From contig NZ_JAAOZB010000001.1 in assembly GCF_011761265.1 (NCBI RefSeq), positions 372,001 through 436,000 on the forward strand: a DNA stretch of 64,000 bases, read 5' to 3'. The translations under genes were made by a program, and so were the position numbers. The notes below the pieces were generated by a model. The model did no database searches, was not told where the DNA came from, and saw only the letters and a program-made list of their open reading frames with translations. Origin of the DNA: Microbacterium halimionae. Lineage in GTDB: Bacteria; Actinomycetota; Actinomycetes; Actinomycetales; Microbacteriaceae. Positions 49,961 through 58,446 of the stretch are shown here, piece by piece; position 1 is the stretch's first letter, and every line of letters begins with the position of its first letter.

Positions 49961-52937
49961 CCACGATTGCGAGCGGCTGCGAAATGAAACCGCCGTGGCC
50001 GGTAATACCCAACGCCATGGGTGTCAGCGCGAAGATCGTCGCGAGAGCCGTCATCAGAATCGGGCGAAGTCGCCGTGAGCTCCCCGCGATCGTCGCATCG
50101 ATTGCTGACAGTCCCTTGATTCGGTACTGATTGACGAGATCGACGAGCACGATGGCGTTCGTCACGACGATGCCGATCAGCATCAGAACGCCGATGAGCG
50201 ATGGCACCCCGAAAGGCACACCTGTGGCGATCAGGAGAAGAATCGCTCCAGTGGCCGCGAACGGCACCGATATCAGCAGCTCCAACGGTTGACGCAGTGA
50301 CTTGAATGTTGCGACCATCACGATGTACACGATCAGGATCGCCGCGAGAAGCGCGAGCCCCAGCTGCGAGAAGGCGTCCGATTGCTGCGTGGCCACCCCG
50401 CCAATTTCGGCGCCAGCGGCCGAGGGAAGCGTGACGTCGTCAAGAGCCGACTCGACTGTCGACGTGGCCGCGGTGAGGTCGTCGCCCGACGGTGTCACTG
50501 TCACTGTCGACGTGCGTTCCCCTCGTTCGGTCGTGATCGATGTGGGGCCGGTGCTCTCATCGACCGTTGCGACGGAATCAAGCCGCACCGGGCCGGTTGC
50601 GCTCGGCACCTCAAGGGCGCGCAGTTCATCGAGAGTTGCCGGAGTTTCGGATGCTGCCAGGTACACCGTGAGCGTCGTGTCATCGATCTCGACGCTTCCC
50701 ACGGACTGCGGCTGCATAGTGTTCGATACCAGTGCACCCACCGCAACCTCGGACAGCCCGAGGGCCGCAGCCTGATCGCGGTCGACAGCTACCGCAATGT
50801 AGGGGAGCGACTCGGAAAGATTACTCGACACTTGACTGATGCCCTCGTCACCATCGAGCGAGGCAACGACAGCGTCCGTGGCATCCTGAAGCGTGCTCTG
50901 ATCTGGCGCCGAAACGTTGATCGCAATGTCACTCGACCCAAAGCCGCCACTGGATGCTGAGACAGTGATCGTTCCAGCATCGGTGAGGTCTGCGACTGCC
51001 TGCTGTGTCTCTTCACGGACGACGACCTGGTCGGCGTTCGTGTCAGTTGTGATCGAGTAGGTGATCCCGGCACTTCCACCCGAGAACGCATCGCGCAGCG
51101 CCGAACCGCTTGAGCCGATAGACACCTGAATTGTCTCGATACCGTCGACGTCTGCCAGCGCTTCTTCTACCTGGGCCGCGGCAGCATCCTCAGCGTCGAG
51201 GCTCGCGGCTGCGCCCAGCTCCTGCGAGACGGTGAAGGTGTTCTGACCAGAGTCACCCAAGAAGTTCGTCTTCATGAAAGGCACAGCCGCGGCTGTGCCT
51301 CCGAGTACGAGTGCGGCGATTCCGAGTGTGATCCAGGAGTGGTGGAGGGTCCAGTTCAACACCGGGAGATACCCACGCTGCAGCCTGCTGGGAGGCGCTG
51401 TCGGGTCTTCCGGATCCACAATCGTGCCGTCGTCGGTACGCAGGGGTTTTCCTGGCTTCAAGAACCAGTAAGCCAGCACCGGCACGATTGTCAGCGCGAC
51501 GAAGAGCGAGGCAATCATCGCGATTGCCACAGTCGCCGCGAACGGACGGAAAAGCTCGCCGGTCAGGTCGCCCACGAATGCGATGGGGAGGAAGACAGCG
51601 ACAGTAGTGATCGTTGACGCGGTGATCGCGGCGGCCACCTCGCGCACCGCGAGGATTATCGAGGCAAGTTTGTCTGCATCGCCGACGTAGTGACGTTTGA
51701 TGTTCTCGATGACCACGATGGAGTCGTCCACGACGCGCCCGATGGCAATCGTCAGGGCCCCAAGAGTCAAGATGTTGAGTGAGTACCCAAATGCTTGGAT
51801 ACCGATGAACGTGATCAATACGCTCGTCGGGATCGAGATCGCCGTCACAAGTGTCGAACGCACCGAGAGCAGGAAGACCAGGATCACGAGCACAGCGAAG
51901 AAGAGGCCGAGCAGCCCTTCCTGCGCAAGCGCCTCGATTGATTGCTGGATGTAGGGAGCCTGATCGAAAACGACAGTGAATTCAGCGTCGCCACCGAGGT
52001 CATCGGCAAGTGCGGGAAGCGCCGCAACGACAGCGGTCGAGACGTCGACCGTGTTAGCGGACGGCAGCTTCGTTATTGCGATCGTCAGTGCGGGTTCGCC
52101 GTTCACCCGCGAGATGGACGTGACAGGGTCACGGGTAAGTTCTACCGTTGCGACATCAGCAATCGTGGTTGTTCCGGCGGCGAACTGCGTCGCGTCGCCG
52201 GGCACGAGCGGGAGCCCCGCGATCGCATCCACCGACTCCACCTTGGTGCCGGTTTGCACGGTGAGAGTTTGATCATCCTCGGTAATGTCACCACCGGGAA
52301 ACAGGGTGCCGTTCTGATCAAGCGCGTCCGAAATGGCTTGCTGCGAATAGCCCCGCTCGGCTAGCGCTGCTTGATCGGGAGTAATGACGACTCGCTGGCC
52401 GATTCCTCCGACGATCTGTGCGGAGTTCACCCCCTCGATATCTTCGAGGTCGGGAACCACACTCGACTCGAGGAGAGATTGCACAGTCTCTTCGTCGTCG
52501 TATCCCGTGACAGCGATTTGAATTACCGGCAGGTCGTCCGTGCTGACCGCGAGGACGTTGGGGTCCACGCTGTCGGGTAGTTGGCTTTGAATGCGACCGA
52601 TGGCTTGAGTGATCTTTTGCTCGGCGGTAGCGAGATCAGTGCCATATGCGAAGGATGCTTGCACGATCGATGCATTGGTCGTGCTCGTCGCGCTGGTCGA
52701 CTCAAGGCCGGGCACGCCTTGGATGGCCGTCTCAATCGGCGTCGAGACGTCGTTGGCAACGACGTCGGGTGAGGCTCCCGGGTATGTCGAGATGATCGAC
52801 AACTGCGGAAACTCAATCGATGGGATCAGCTCTTGCTTGAGGCTCGTGAGAGCCAAGCCTCCGAAAACTGCGGCAACGATTGTGATGAGAGCGATGAGCG
52901 CACGGTTTTTGAGGCTCAAGACGGCGAGATTCGACAC
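49767..52937 (-). CDS. RND-family efflux transporter (AcrB/HAE1-like)
   Basis: 1056 residues in the typical duplicated layout: one helix, large extracytoplasmic loop, six helices, second large loop, six helices. The proton-relay Asp pair is in GRVVDDSIVVIEN. It exports lipophilic compounds with protons. Actinobacteria lack AcrA/TolC partners and none is seen here. GTG 52937 is chosen because GAAGG lies about 8 nt upstream; ATG 52973 lies inside a 24-bp operator and is less likely. The C-terminal ~60 residues overlap the DUF998 gene. Confidence 0.88.
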   Translation of the reverse strand: MSNLAVLSLKNRALIALITIVAAVFGGLALTSLKQELIPSIEFPQLSIISTYPGASPDVVANDVSTPIETAIQGVPGLESTSATSTTNASIVQASFAYGTDLATAEQKITQAIGRIQSQLPDSVDPNVLAVSTDDLPVIQIAVTGYDDEETVQSLLESSVVPDLEDIEGVNSAQIVGGIGQRVVITPDQAALAERGYSQQAISDALDQNGTLFPGGDITEDDQTLTVQTGTKVESVDAIAGLPLVPGDATQFAAGTTTIADVATVELTRDPVTSISRVNGEPALTIAITKLPSANTVDVSTAVVAALPALADDLGGDAEFTVVFDQAPYIQQSIEALAQEGLLGLFFAVLVILVFLLSVRSTLVTAISIPTSVLITFIGIQAFGYSLNILTLGALTIAIGRVVDDSIVVIENIKRHYVGDADKLASIILAVREVAAAITASTITTVAVFLPIAFVGDLTGELFRPFAATVAIAMIASLFVALTIVPVLAYWFLKPGKPLRTDDGTIVDPEDPTAPPSRLQRGYLPVLNWTLHHSWITLGIAALVLGGTAAAVPFMKTNFLGDSGQNTFTVSQELGAAASLDAEDAAAAQVEEALADVDGIETIQVSIGSSGSALRDAFSGGSAGITYSITTDTNADQVVVREETQQAVADLTDAGTITVSASSGGFGSSDIAINVSAPDQSTLQDATDAVVASLDGDEGISQVSSNLSESLPYIAVAVDRDQAAALGLSEVAVGALVSNTMQPQSVGSVEIDDTTLTVYLAASETPATLDELRALEVPSATGPVRLDSVATVDESTGPTSITTERGERTSTVTVTPSGDDLTAATSTVESALDDVTLPSAAGAEIGGVATQQSDAFSQLGLALLAAILIVYIVMVATFKSLRQPLELLISVPFAATGAILLLIATGVPFGVPSLIGVLMLIGIVVTNAIVLVDLVNQYRIKGLSAIDATIAGSSRRLRPILMTALATIFALTPMALGITGHGGFISQPLAIVVIGGLVSSTVLTLLVLPTLYNLVEGARERRAARRGSEGSGDVESAAKPRKATSRRALREADSRS

Positions 52938-52962
52938 GTACTGCCTTCGGCTGGGAAACGTC

Positions 52963-52986
52963 TTTGGATACATGTATGTATCCAAA
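52963..52986 (-). promoter_or_regulatory. 24-bp perfect palindrome upstream of the RND pump
   Basis: Arm TTTGGATACAT (52963-52973), two central bases GT, then the exact reverse complement (52976-52986). Size and symmetry fit a TetR-family operator. It ends 26 bp from the chosen GTG. No TetR gene is adjacent. Confidence 0.65.
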
Positions 52987-53125
52987 TCAGTATCTCATGG
53001 ATTACCACCACGATCTCTGCAGAGTCAACCCCCTATGACCAAGTCCGTGCTACTGGCACTGTGGGGCATTGTCCATGAGACACCCCGGGTGAACTCCACA
53101 CCGGAATGAATAAGGAGCACACTCC

Positions 53126-53290
53126 ATGAACATCGCACTTCTCATCATCATCGTTGTCGCCATCGTTTTGGCCATTGTCGGCGGGCTCAGCAGCGCTCTC
53201 CAGTGGCTTCTGTGGGTCGCACTCGTCGTTGGCGTGATCGCGCTCATCGCCTTCCTGTTCCGGGTCATCGGCGGCCGTAGCCGCTCATAA
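53126..53290 (+). CDS. Small two-helix membrane protein (54 aa)
   Basis: 54 residues beginning MNIALLIIIVVAIVLAIVGG, with a second hydrophobic stretch (LLWVALVVGVIALIAFLF) and a basic end (GGRSRS). AAGGAG lies 8 nt before ATG 53126 and a strong terminator follows directly, so it is a complete, independently expressed gene. Similar short hydrophobic proteins are common in actinobacteria and lack known function; a membrane-stress role is only a guess. Confidence 0.75.
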   Translation: MNIALLIIIVVAIVLAIVGGLSSALQWLLWVALVVGVIALIAFLFRVIGGRSRS

Positions 53291-53302
53291 CGACCCCTCC
53301 TG

Positions 53303-53341
53303 GTGGGCCTCGCGTTTCGGGTGCGCGAGGCCCACTTTTTT
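53303..53341 (+). terminator. Rho-independent terminator
   Basis: Perfect 12-bp stem GTGGGCCTCGCG (53303-53314) / CGCGAGGCCCAC (53324-53335), 9-nt loop and six Ts (53336-53341). It ends the small membrane protein transcript. Confidence 0.92.
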
Positions 53342-53357
53342 ATGCTCACTATCGCCA

Positions 53358-53401
53358 AACGCGATATATCGTGTTATTTTGAAAACGCGATATATCGCGT
53401 T
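53358..53401 (+). promoter_or_regulatory. Twin PadR-type operators before the DUF4097-padR unit
   Basis: AACGCGATATATCGTGTT (53358-53375, one mismatch) and AACGCGATATATCGCGTT (53384-53401, perfect 18-bp palindrome) are spaced 26 bp start to start. The PadR gene of the same unit is the obvious ligand, giving negative autoregulation. Confidence 0.75.
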
Positions 53402-53420
53402 CCGAGGAGGGGTAGACATC

Positions 53421-54287
53421 ATGACACTCGAGAAATGGATCATTCAGCCGGGCCAGAGCCGCATCATCGATATCGATGATGTGAGCAAGCTCAAGATCGG
53501 GATGGTCGGTGGCCAGATCGACGTCGTAGCGCACGACGAACCTGGCGTCCGCATCGAAGTTCACGCTGTGACGTCGAAAGATCTGCGCATCGAGGCATCC
53601 GGGTCAACAGTCGAAATCGATCACCCGCAGTTGCGCTGGGACAACTTCTTGGAAGTGTTCCGCAATTTTGGCTCCGGAGGACCGAAGGCTGAAATCTCGG
53701 TTGCCGTGCCGCGCGAAGTTGCTATCACCCTGGGCGTCGTGAGCGCCAGCGCACTGATTTCAGGGCTCCGCACCGACGCCAAGCTCGACACAGAGACCAA
53801 GCTCAACACCGTCTCGGGAGACATCTTCATCGACGGACTCGTGGGAGACATCAGCATCAACGCCGTCTCAGGCGACGTGCAGGCGCGAAACTTCACCGGC
53901 GCGCTCAGCGCGAATAGCGTCTCAGGAGATGTTGCCGCCATGGGCAACGTGCGAAAGGCGAACATCGACACCGTCTCGGGTGCCATGCTCATCGACTCGA
54001 CCGGTGACGTCCACCAGATCAATCTGAACACGGTGAGCGGCGGCGCGACTATTCGTCTCGACGATGCACTTCCCGCAAACTATGTCGTGCGAAGCGTGAG
54101 CGGGCGAGTACAGGTCGATGGCGTCGTGCACTCGGGTAAAGGGTCAGTGCCAGGCACCAATTACGCCGGCTCCACGGGTGAACTCAGCAGCTCGTTCGTC
54201 GACGTCCGCGCGAACTCCGTCTCCGGCGACATCATCGTGTTGCGCCGCGGCGAAAGCGCAGAAACCGAAACTGAGGATATGTCATGA
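53421..54287 (+). CDS. DUF4097 family beta-helix-like protein
   Basis: 288 residues. A repeated strand-turn pattern with NxVSGD units (LNTVSGDIFIDG, INAVSGDVQARN, ANSVSGDVAAMG, LNTVSGGATI) recurs about every 20 residues, typical of DUF4097/adhesin-like beta-helices. No signal peptide is seen. ATG 53421 has GAGGAGGGG about 8 nt upstream. It is followed by padR with a 4-nt overlap (ATGA) and probably works with it in an envelope or stress response; its function is unknown. Confidence 0.85.
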   Translation: MTLEKWIIQPGQSRIIDIDDVSKLKIGMVGGQIDVVAHDEPGVRIEVHAVTSKDLRIEASGSTVEIDHPQLRWDNFLEVFRNFGSGGPKAEISVAVPREVAITLGVVSASALISGLRTDAKLDTETKLNTVSGDIFIDGLVGDISINAVSGDVQARNFTGALSANSVSGDVAAMGNVRKANIDTVSGAMLIDSTGDVHQINLNTVSGGATIRLDDALPANYVVRSVSGRVQVDGVVHSGKGSVPGTNYAGSTGELSSSFVDVRANSVSGDIIVLRRGESAETETEDMS

Positions 54288-54889
54288 GCCCCGTCTTCTC
54301 TCATGGCGATCTTCGTCTTTACCTTCTTAGCCTGCTGGACGAAGGTCCACGCCACGGCTACGACATCATCCAGGCGCTGTCTGAACGAACGGGCGGAACC
54401 TATACGCCCAGCGCCGGAACCGTGTACCCGCGACTTGCGAAGCTCGAAGAAGAAGGGCTCGTGACCAAAATCATCGACGGCCGCAAGACCGTCTATGAGA
54501 TCACGCCTGCCGGGCGCGCCGAAGTGGCAGCACGCTCCGGAGAGATCGACGGCATCCAGTCCGATCTCGCCGATTCAGTGCGACTCATCGCCGACGAAGT
54601 TCGAATAAGCATGCGCGCAGCGATGAAGAGCTTGCGGGCCGATCTTGCCTCCGCAACTCGCGCTGATCAACGACCAACTGAGCCCACGGCTCCCGAAGAC
54701 GAACGCGGCCGCAACCGGGCCCAAGTGCAACGAGCGGATGCCGTCATCAATGAATTTCGTGGACGTGTTCGAGGTGACCTACGCACATTCGTCGCCCGTG
54801 GCGGCACCCTTGATGCCGGAGTCGTCGATGCGCTTGAGAGCGCCCTCGACGATGCTGCGCGGGGTATCACTCAGGCACTGAACACCTGA
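54284..54889 (+). CDS. PadR family transcriptional regulator
   Basis: 201 residues. The PadR winged helix is at about 1-85: LYLLSLLDEGPRHGYDII, SAGTVYPRLAKLEEEGLV and YEITPAGR. The C-terminal part is a charged, probably coiled-coil dimerisation helix region. PadR proteins repress their own units until an inducer or phosphorylation releases them. Start overlaps the DUF4097 stop. It is convergent with the UspA gene 2 nt away. Confidence 0.92.
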   Translation: MSPVFSHGDLRLYLLSLLDEGPRHGYDIIQALSERTGGTYTPSAGTVYPRLAKLEEEGLVTKIIDGRKTVYEITPAGRAEVAARSGEIDGIQSDLADSVRLIADEVRISMRAAMKSLRADLASATRADQRPTEPTAPEDERGRNRAQVQRADAVINEFRGRVRGDLRTFVARGGTLDAGVVDALESALDDAARGITQALNT

Positions 54890-54891
54890 TT

Positions 54892-55437
54892 TCAGGCTTC
54901 GGTGCTGGCCCACGGGTCATCCTCATCGGAAAGTGGGTCACCGAGCGGAACGACCAAAATCGGACGGTGCTGGCGGTGTGCGAGGCGAGCGGCAACAGAA
55001 CCTGTGAAGAACTCGCGCACCGATTCACCAAAGCCGCGCTTGCGGGTGCCGATCACCAGCAGCCGGGCGTCAATCTTGTCGGCGTGATGTTTGATCGCGA
55101 GCGCCGGATCGCCCACGAGTTGGTCGAGCGTCCACGCAACTCCCGTGTCGGCGAGAGCAGCTTCGACTTCGGTACGCACCTGATCGAGTTCACCCTCAGA
55201 GGTCGCGATGTTGAGGTCGATCGGTGCTGAGTGCACGTATCCGTCCGGGTCTTCCGAGGTAACAAAACGCGTCACATCGACGTGAACCACAACCAGTGGA
55301 ACTCCGAAAACCTTCGCGTAGCGCGCAGCTTCGTGCACGACTCGCGCCGGTTGCTCGGGAATTACGCCCACGAGAACGGCGCCATTGAAGGCGTTTTTCT
55401 CTGTGGATCCGGGAATTTTGGATGTCTCTTTAGACAT
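54892..55437 (-). CDS. Universal stress protein (UspA family)
   Basis: 181 residues, one Usp domain. The ATP-binding signature G-2x-G-9x-G-S is visible as GTRKRGFGESVREFFTGS near residues 130-150, with HRQHRPILVVP closing the fold. Such proteins bind ATP and aid survival in stationary phase or stress. ATG 55437 follows GGTGGGG by about 2-8 nt; a longer frame to 55479 has no better site. Confidence 0.9.
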   Translation of the reverse strand: MSKETSKIPGSTEKNAFNGAVLVGVIPEQPARVVHEAARYAKVFGVPLVVVHVDVTRFVTSEDPDGYVHSAPIDLNIATSEGELDQVRTEVEAALADTGVAWTLDQLVGDPALAIKHHADKIDARLLVIGTRKRGFGESVREFFTGSVAARLAHRQHRPILVVPLGDPLSDEDDPWASTEA

Positions 55438-55587
55438 GACCCCACCTTTCTCGGCTTGCGGCGCAGCACGAGTGCACACGCGCCGTGTTATTCTGAATGC
55501 TACTCTTCCCCGGTTATCTCACCGGATCCGTGAACACCGCGGGTGCTGCCAAATCACCCGCAGCCGAAGACCATGAGGGGGTCTCGC

Positions 55588-55770
55588 ATGGGGCGTGGCC
55601 GTCAGAAGGCGAAGCACACCAAGATTGCTCGCGAACTCAAGTCGTACAGCCCGAGCCTGAACTACGCAGCGCTGGAGCGCGAGCTGGGTCACGCTGAGGG
55701 TGGTGAGCCCGAGTACATCGACAAATGGGCAGATGACTACTCGGACGAGTACGAAGACAAAAAAGCGTAG
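55588..55770 (+). CDS. DUF3073 family protein
   Basis: 60 residues: basic start GRGRQKAKHTKIARELKSYS followed by an acidic, Asp/Glu-rich tail. This is the actinobacterial DUF3073 family, of unknown function and usually next to purine genes, as here. ATG 55588 has GAGGGG about 7 nt upstream; ATG 55573 is less likely. It is convergent with the MFS gene 7 bp away. Confidence 0.9.
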   Translation: MGRGRQKAKHTKIARELKSYSPSLNYAALERELGHAEGGEPEYIDKWADDYSDEYEDKKA

Positions 55771-55777
55771 AAGCCGT

Positions 55778-56983
55778 TTACGGCTCTCGACGTCGCAACT
55801 CGCTCTCAACACTCGTTGACTGAGCGATAATTTTCGCGGCCGGAATCGCGGCGATTGCAATAACCCCGAGCGTGAGAAGCGGGATCGTCCATCCGCCCGT
55901 CGCGGTGTGAATCACACCGAAGAGGAACGGGAAAATCGCGGCAATCGTGTAGCCCGCACTCTGAACAAATCCACTGAGCGCAACTGCAGTGCGCGGCGAT
56001 TCAGTTCGCATTCCCAACAGCATGAGTACGAGCGGGAACAGCAGCGGGCAAAGACCGAGGAGAGCGACCCAGAGCCACGTCGCTATCGTCGGCAAAAAGG
56101 CTAGGCCCAGAACCCCCGCCAGTGCGGATCCGATCGCGACGACGAAGAGCACAGCGATACCGTGGCGCGTGCGCGAAACGATCGTTGGCACAAGCAGCGA
56201 CAGCGGCAACCCCATAAACGCGAAAAGAGAAAGCAGCGCTCCCGCCGCTCCCGCAGAGACGCCCCCGGTTTCGGTAAGCACGAGCGGTAACCACGCAAAC
56301 ATTGTGTATGCGGTCGCTGAGCTCGCCGAGAATGCGATGACAAGCGCCCAGGTCAACGGCAGGGACCACAGCCGTCGCGCCGCAACAGGCAGGTTCTCCT
56401 CACCGATAATTGCCCTCGAACGTATGGCGAGCACGACCCACGGTACGAGTGCAGCAAGGGCAAAGGCTGCCCAAAGCCCCAGCGATGCGCGCCAACCAGC
56501 AGCATCCGCGACCGGCACAGCGATGATCGGCGGCACGAATGTCGCGACAGCCATCGTGGTCGTGAAGAGAGTGGTCATTGCCCCGAGGTGATCAGGAAAG
56601 TATCTCTTAACGAGCGGTGGCAGCAACACGTTTGCGACCCCGACTGCGGCGAAAATAAGCGCCGTGGCCGCAACGAGCGAAACAGCATCCGTTGCGAATG
56701 CCCGCCAAATCATGCCCGCCGTTACAGCGACCAGAGCGACAACCGCAAGGCTCTGCACGCCGACACGACGTTCCCAGCGCGGTGTGAGAATTCCGAAGAT
56801 CGCGTAACACACCGGCGGCGCCGTGCCGATCAGACCGACGATCGTTGGCGAGAGCGCGATGTCAGCAGAGATCTCATCAACGATCGGCGAGAGCGACGCG
56901 ACTGCCGAACGCAACGAGAATGCGAGCAGAACGATCCCTGCCAGGGCAAGCGCTCGCCCACCCACCAGCGACCGCTTCGTCAC
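55778..56983 (-). CDS. MFS transporter, CynX/NimT type
   Basis: 401 residues with 12 helices. SLRSAVASLSPIVDEI and the PPLVKRYFPDH loop match the cyanate/nitroimidazole branch of the MFS; the substrate is not predictable. Its GTG start overlaps the purF stop by 4 nt, so it is co-transcribed with purM-purF, perhaps by chance rather than for purine transport. Confidence 0.88.
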   Translation of the reverse strand: MTKRSLVGGRALALAGIVLLAFSLRSAVASLSPIVDEISADIALSPTIVGLIGTAPPVCYAIFGILTPRWERRVGVQSLAVVALVAVTAGMIWRAFATDAVSLVAATALIFAAVGVANVLLPPLVKRYFPDHLGAMTTLFTTTMAVATFVPPIIAVPVADAAGWRASLGLWAAFALAALVPWVVLAIRSRAIIGEENLPVAARRLWSLPLTWALVIAFSASSATAYTMFAWLPLVLTETGGVSAGAAGALLSLFAFMGLPLSLLVPTIVSRTRHGIAVLFVVAIGSALAGVLGLAFLPTIATWLWVALLGLCPLLFPLVLMLLGMRTESPRTAVALSGFVQSAGYTIAAIFPFLFGVIHTATGGWTIPLLTLGVIAIAAIPAAKIIAQSTSVESELRRREP

Positions 56984-58440
56984 GACGACTGCGAGCCCTC
57001 AACCCACGACAAGTACTCTTCGGTCACAGTGCCCGTGACGTATCGCCCATCGAAGCAGCTCATGTCGAGGTCGGTGACGTCCGAACCCTCCATGATGGCC
57101 GCCTTAAGGTCTTCGATCTCCTGATAGACCATGTAATCGGCCCCGAGCTCCTCGGCGATTTCAGGAATCGTGCGGCCGTGAGCGACAAGTTCGTGGCGCG
57201 ATGGCATGTTAATGCCGTATACGTGCGGAAACCGGACTGGGGGCGCGGCAGACGCGAAAGTCACACTCTTTGCCCCGGCATCGCGCGCCATCTGGATGAT
57301 CTCTTTCGATGTTGTTCCGCGCACGATAGAGTCGTCGATCAGCAACACGTTCTTGCCCTTGAACTCGCTCGACATCGCGTTGAGCTTTTGGCGCACACTC
57401 TTTTTGCGGACGGCCTGCCCCGGCATGATGAATGTGCGGCCGACGTATCGGTTCTTGTAGAAGCCTTCGCGGTACTCGAGGCCGAGCTTTCGCGCGACCT
57501 GCATTGCGGCCGGTCGTGACGAATCTGGAATCGGCATGACAACGTCGATTGACTCGACAGGTGTGTACTTGGCGATCGTGTCGGCCAGGCGTTCCCCCAT
57601 ACGAAGCCGTGCTTCGTACACCGAAATGCCGTTCATGATCGAGTCAGGTCGCGCGAGGTACACGTACTCGAACGAACACGGCACGAGTTGCGGCGACGGT
57701 GAGCACTGCTGGCTGTGCAGGTTTCCGTCCAAATCGATGAAAACCGCTTCGCCCGGAAGCACGTCACGCACGACATCGAATCCGCCGTTTTCGAGGACGA
57801 GTGATTCGGATGCCACGATCCACTCGTAGCGTCCGTTCTCAGCTTTTCGCGTGCCGAGAATCATGGGACGAATGCCGAACGGATCGCGGAAAGCGAGAAG
57901 CCCGTGTCCTGCGATCAACGCGATAGCAGCGTATGAGCCCTCAACGCGCTCGTGGACGCGAGTTACCGCTTGAAATACCTGGGCTGGGTCGAGCTCGATC
58001 GTCGTCATGACAGCTTGCAACTCAAAAGCGAGCACGTTGACGAGCAGTTCAGTATCGGAACTCGTGTTGAGGTGACGACGATCTTTGTAGAAGAGGTCGT
58101 CGGTGAGCTCACGCGTGTTGGTGAGGTTTCCGTTGTGCACAAGCACGATGCCATACGGTGCATTGACGTAGAACGGCTGAGCTTCTTCTTCGCTCGAAGC
58201 CGAGCCCTTGGTCGCGTAACGGCAATGACCAAGCCCGATCTCTCCCATGAGAGCGCGCATGTCGCGAGTACGGAAGCCCTCACGCACTTGGCCCTTTGCC
58301 TTGTGCGAGTGGATGACACCTGTCGCCTCGGCGGTGGAGATTCCCGTCGAGTCTTGACCGCGGTGCTGCAGCAGAAGAAGTGAATCGTAGATGTCTTGAT
58401 TGACGGGACCCTGCCCGACCATTCCGACGATGCCGCACAT
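56980..58440 (-). CDS. purF: Amidophosphoribosyltransferase
   Basis: 486 residues. Starts MCGIVGMVG, so removal of Met exposes the nucleophilic Cys with no propeptide. The Ntn glutaminase domain (RGQDSTGIS, HCRYATKGS) is followed by the PRTase domain with the PRPP loop VLLIDDSIVRGTTS. It catalyses the first committed step of purine synthesis, making phosphoribosylamine from PRPP and glutamine. It lies 6 nt after purM and overlaps the following MFS gene. Confidence 0.96.
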   Translation of the reverse strand: MCGIVGMVGQGPVNQDIYDSLLLLQHRGQDSTGISTAEATGVIHSHKAKGQVREGFRTRDMRALMGEIGLGHCRYATKGSASSEEEAQPFYVNAPYGIVLVHNGNLTNTRELTDDLFYKDRRHLNTSSDTELLVNVLAFELQAVMTTIELDPAQVFQAVTRVHERVEGSYAAIALIAGHGLLAFRDPFGIRPMILGTRKAENGRYEWIVASESLVLENGGFDVVRDVLPGEAVFIDLDGNLHSQQCSPSPQLVPCSFEYVYLARPDSIMNGISVYEARLRMGERLADTIAKYTPVESIDVVMPIPDSSRPAAMQVARKLGLEYREGFYKNRYVGRTFIMPGQAVRKKSVRQKLNAMSSEFKGKNVLLIDDSIVRGTTSKEIIQMARDAGAKSVTFASAAPPVRFPHVYGINMPSRHELVAHGRTIPEIAEELGADYMVYQEIEDLKAAIMEGSDVTDLDMSCFDGRYVTGTVTEEYLSWVEGSQSS

Positions 58441-58446
58441 GTGGTG

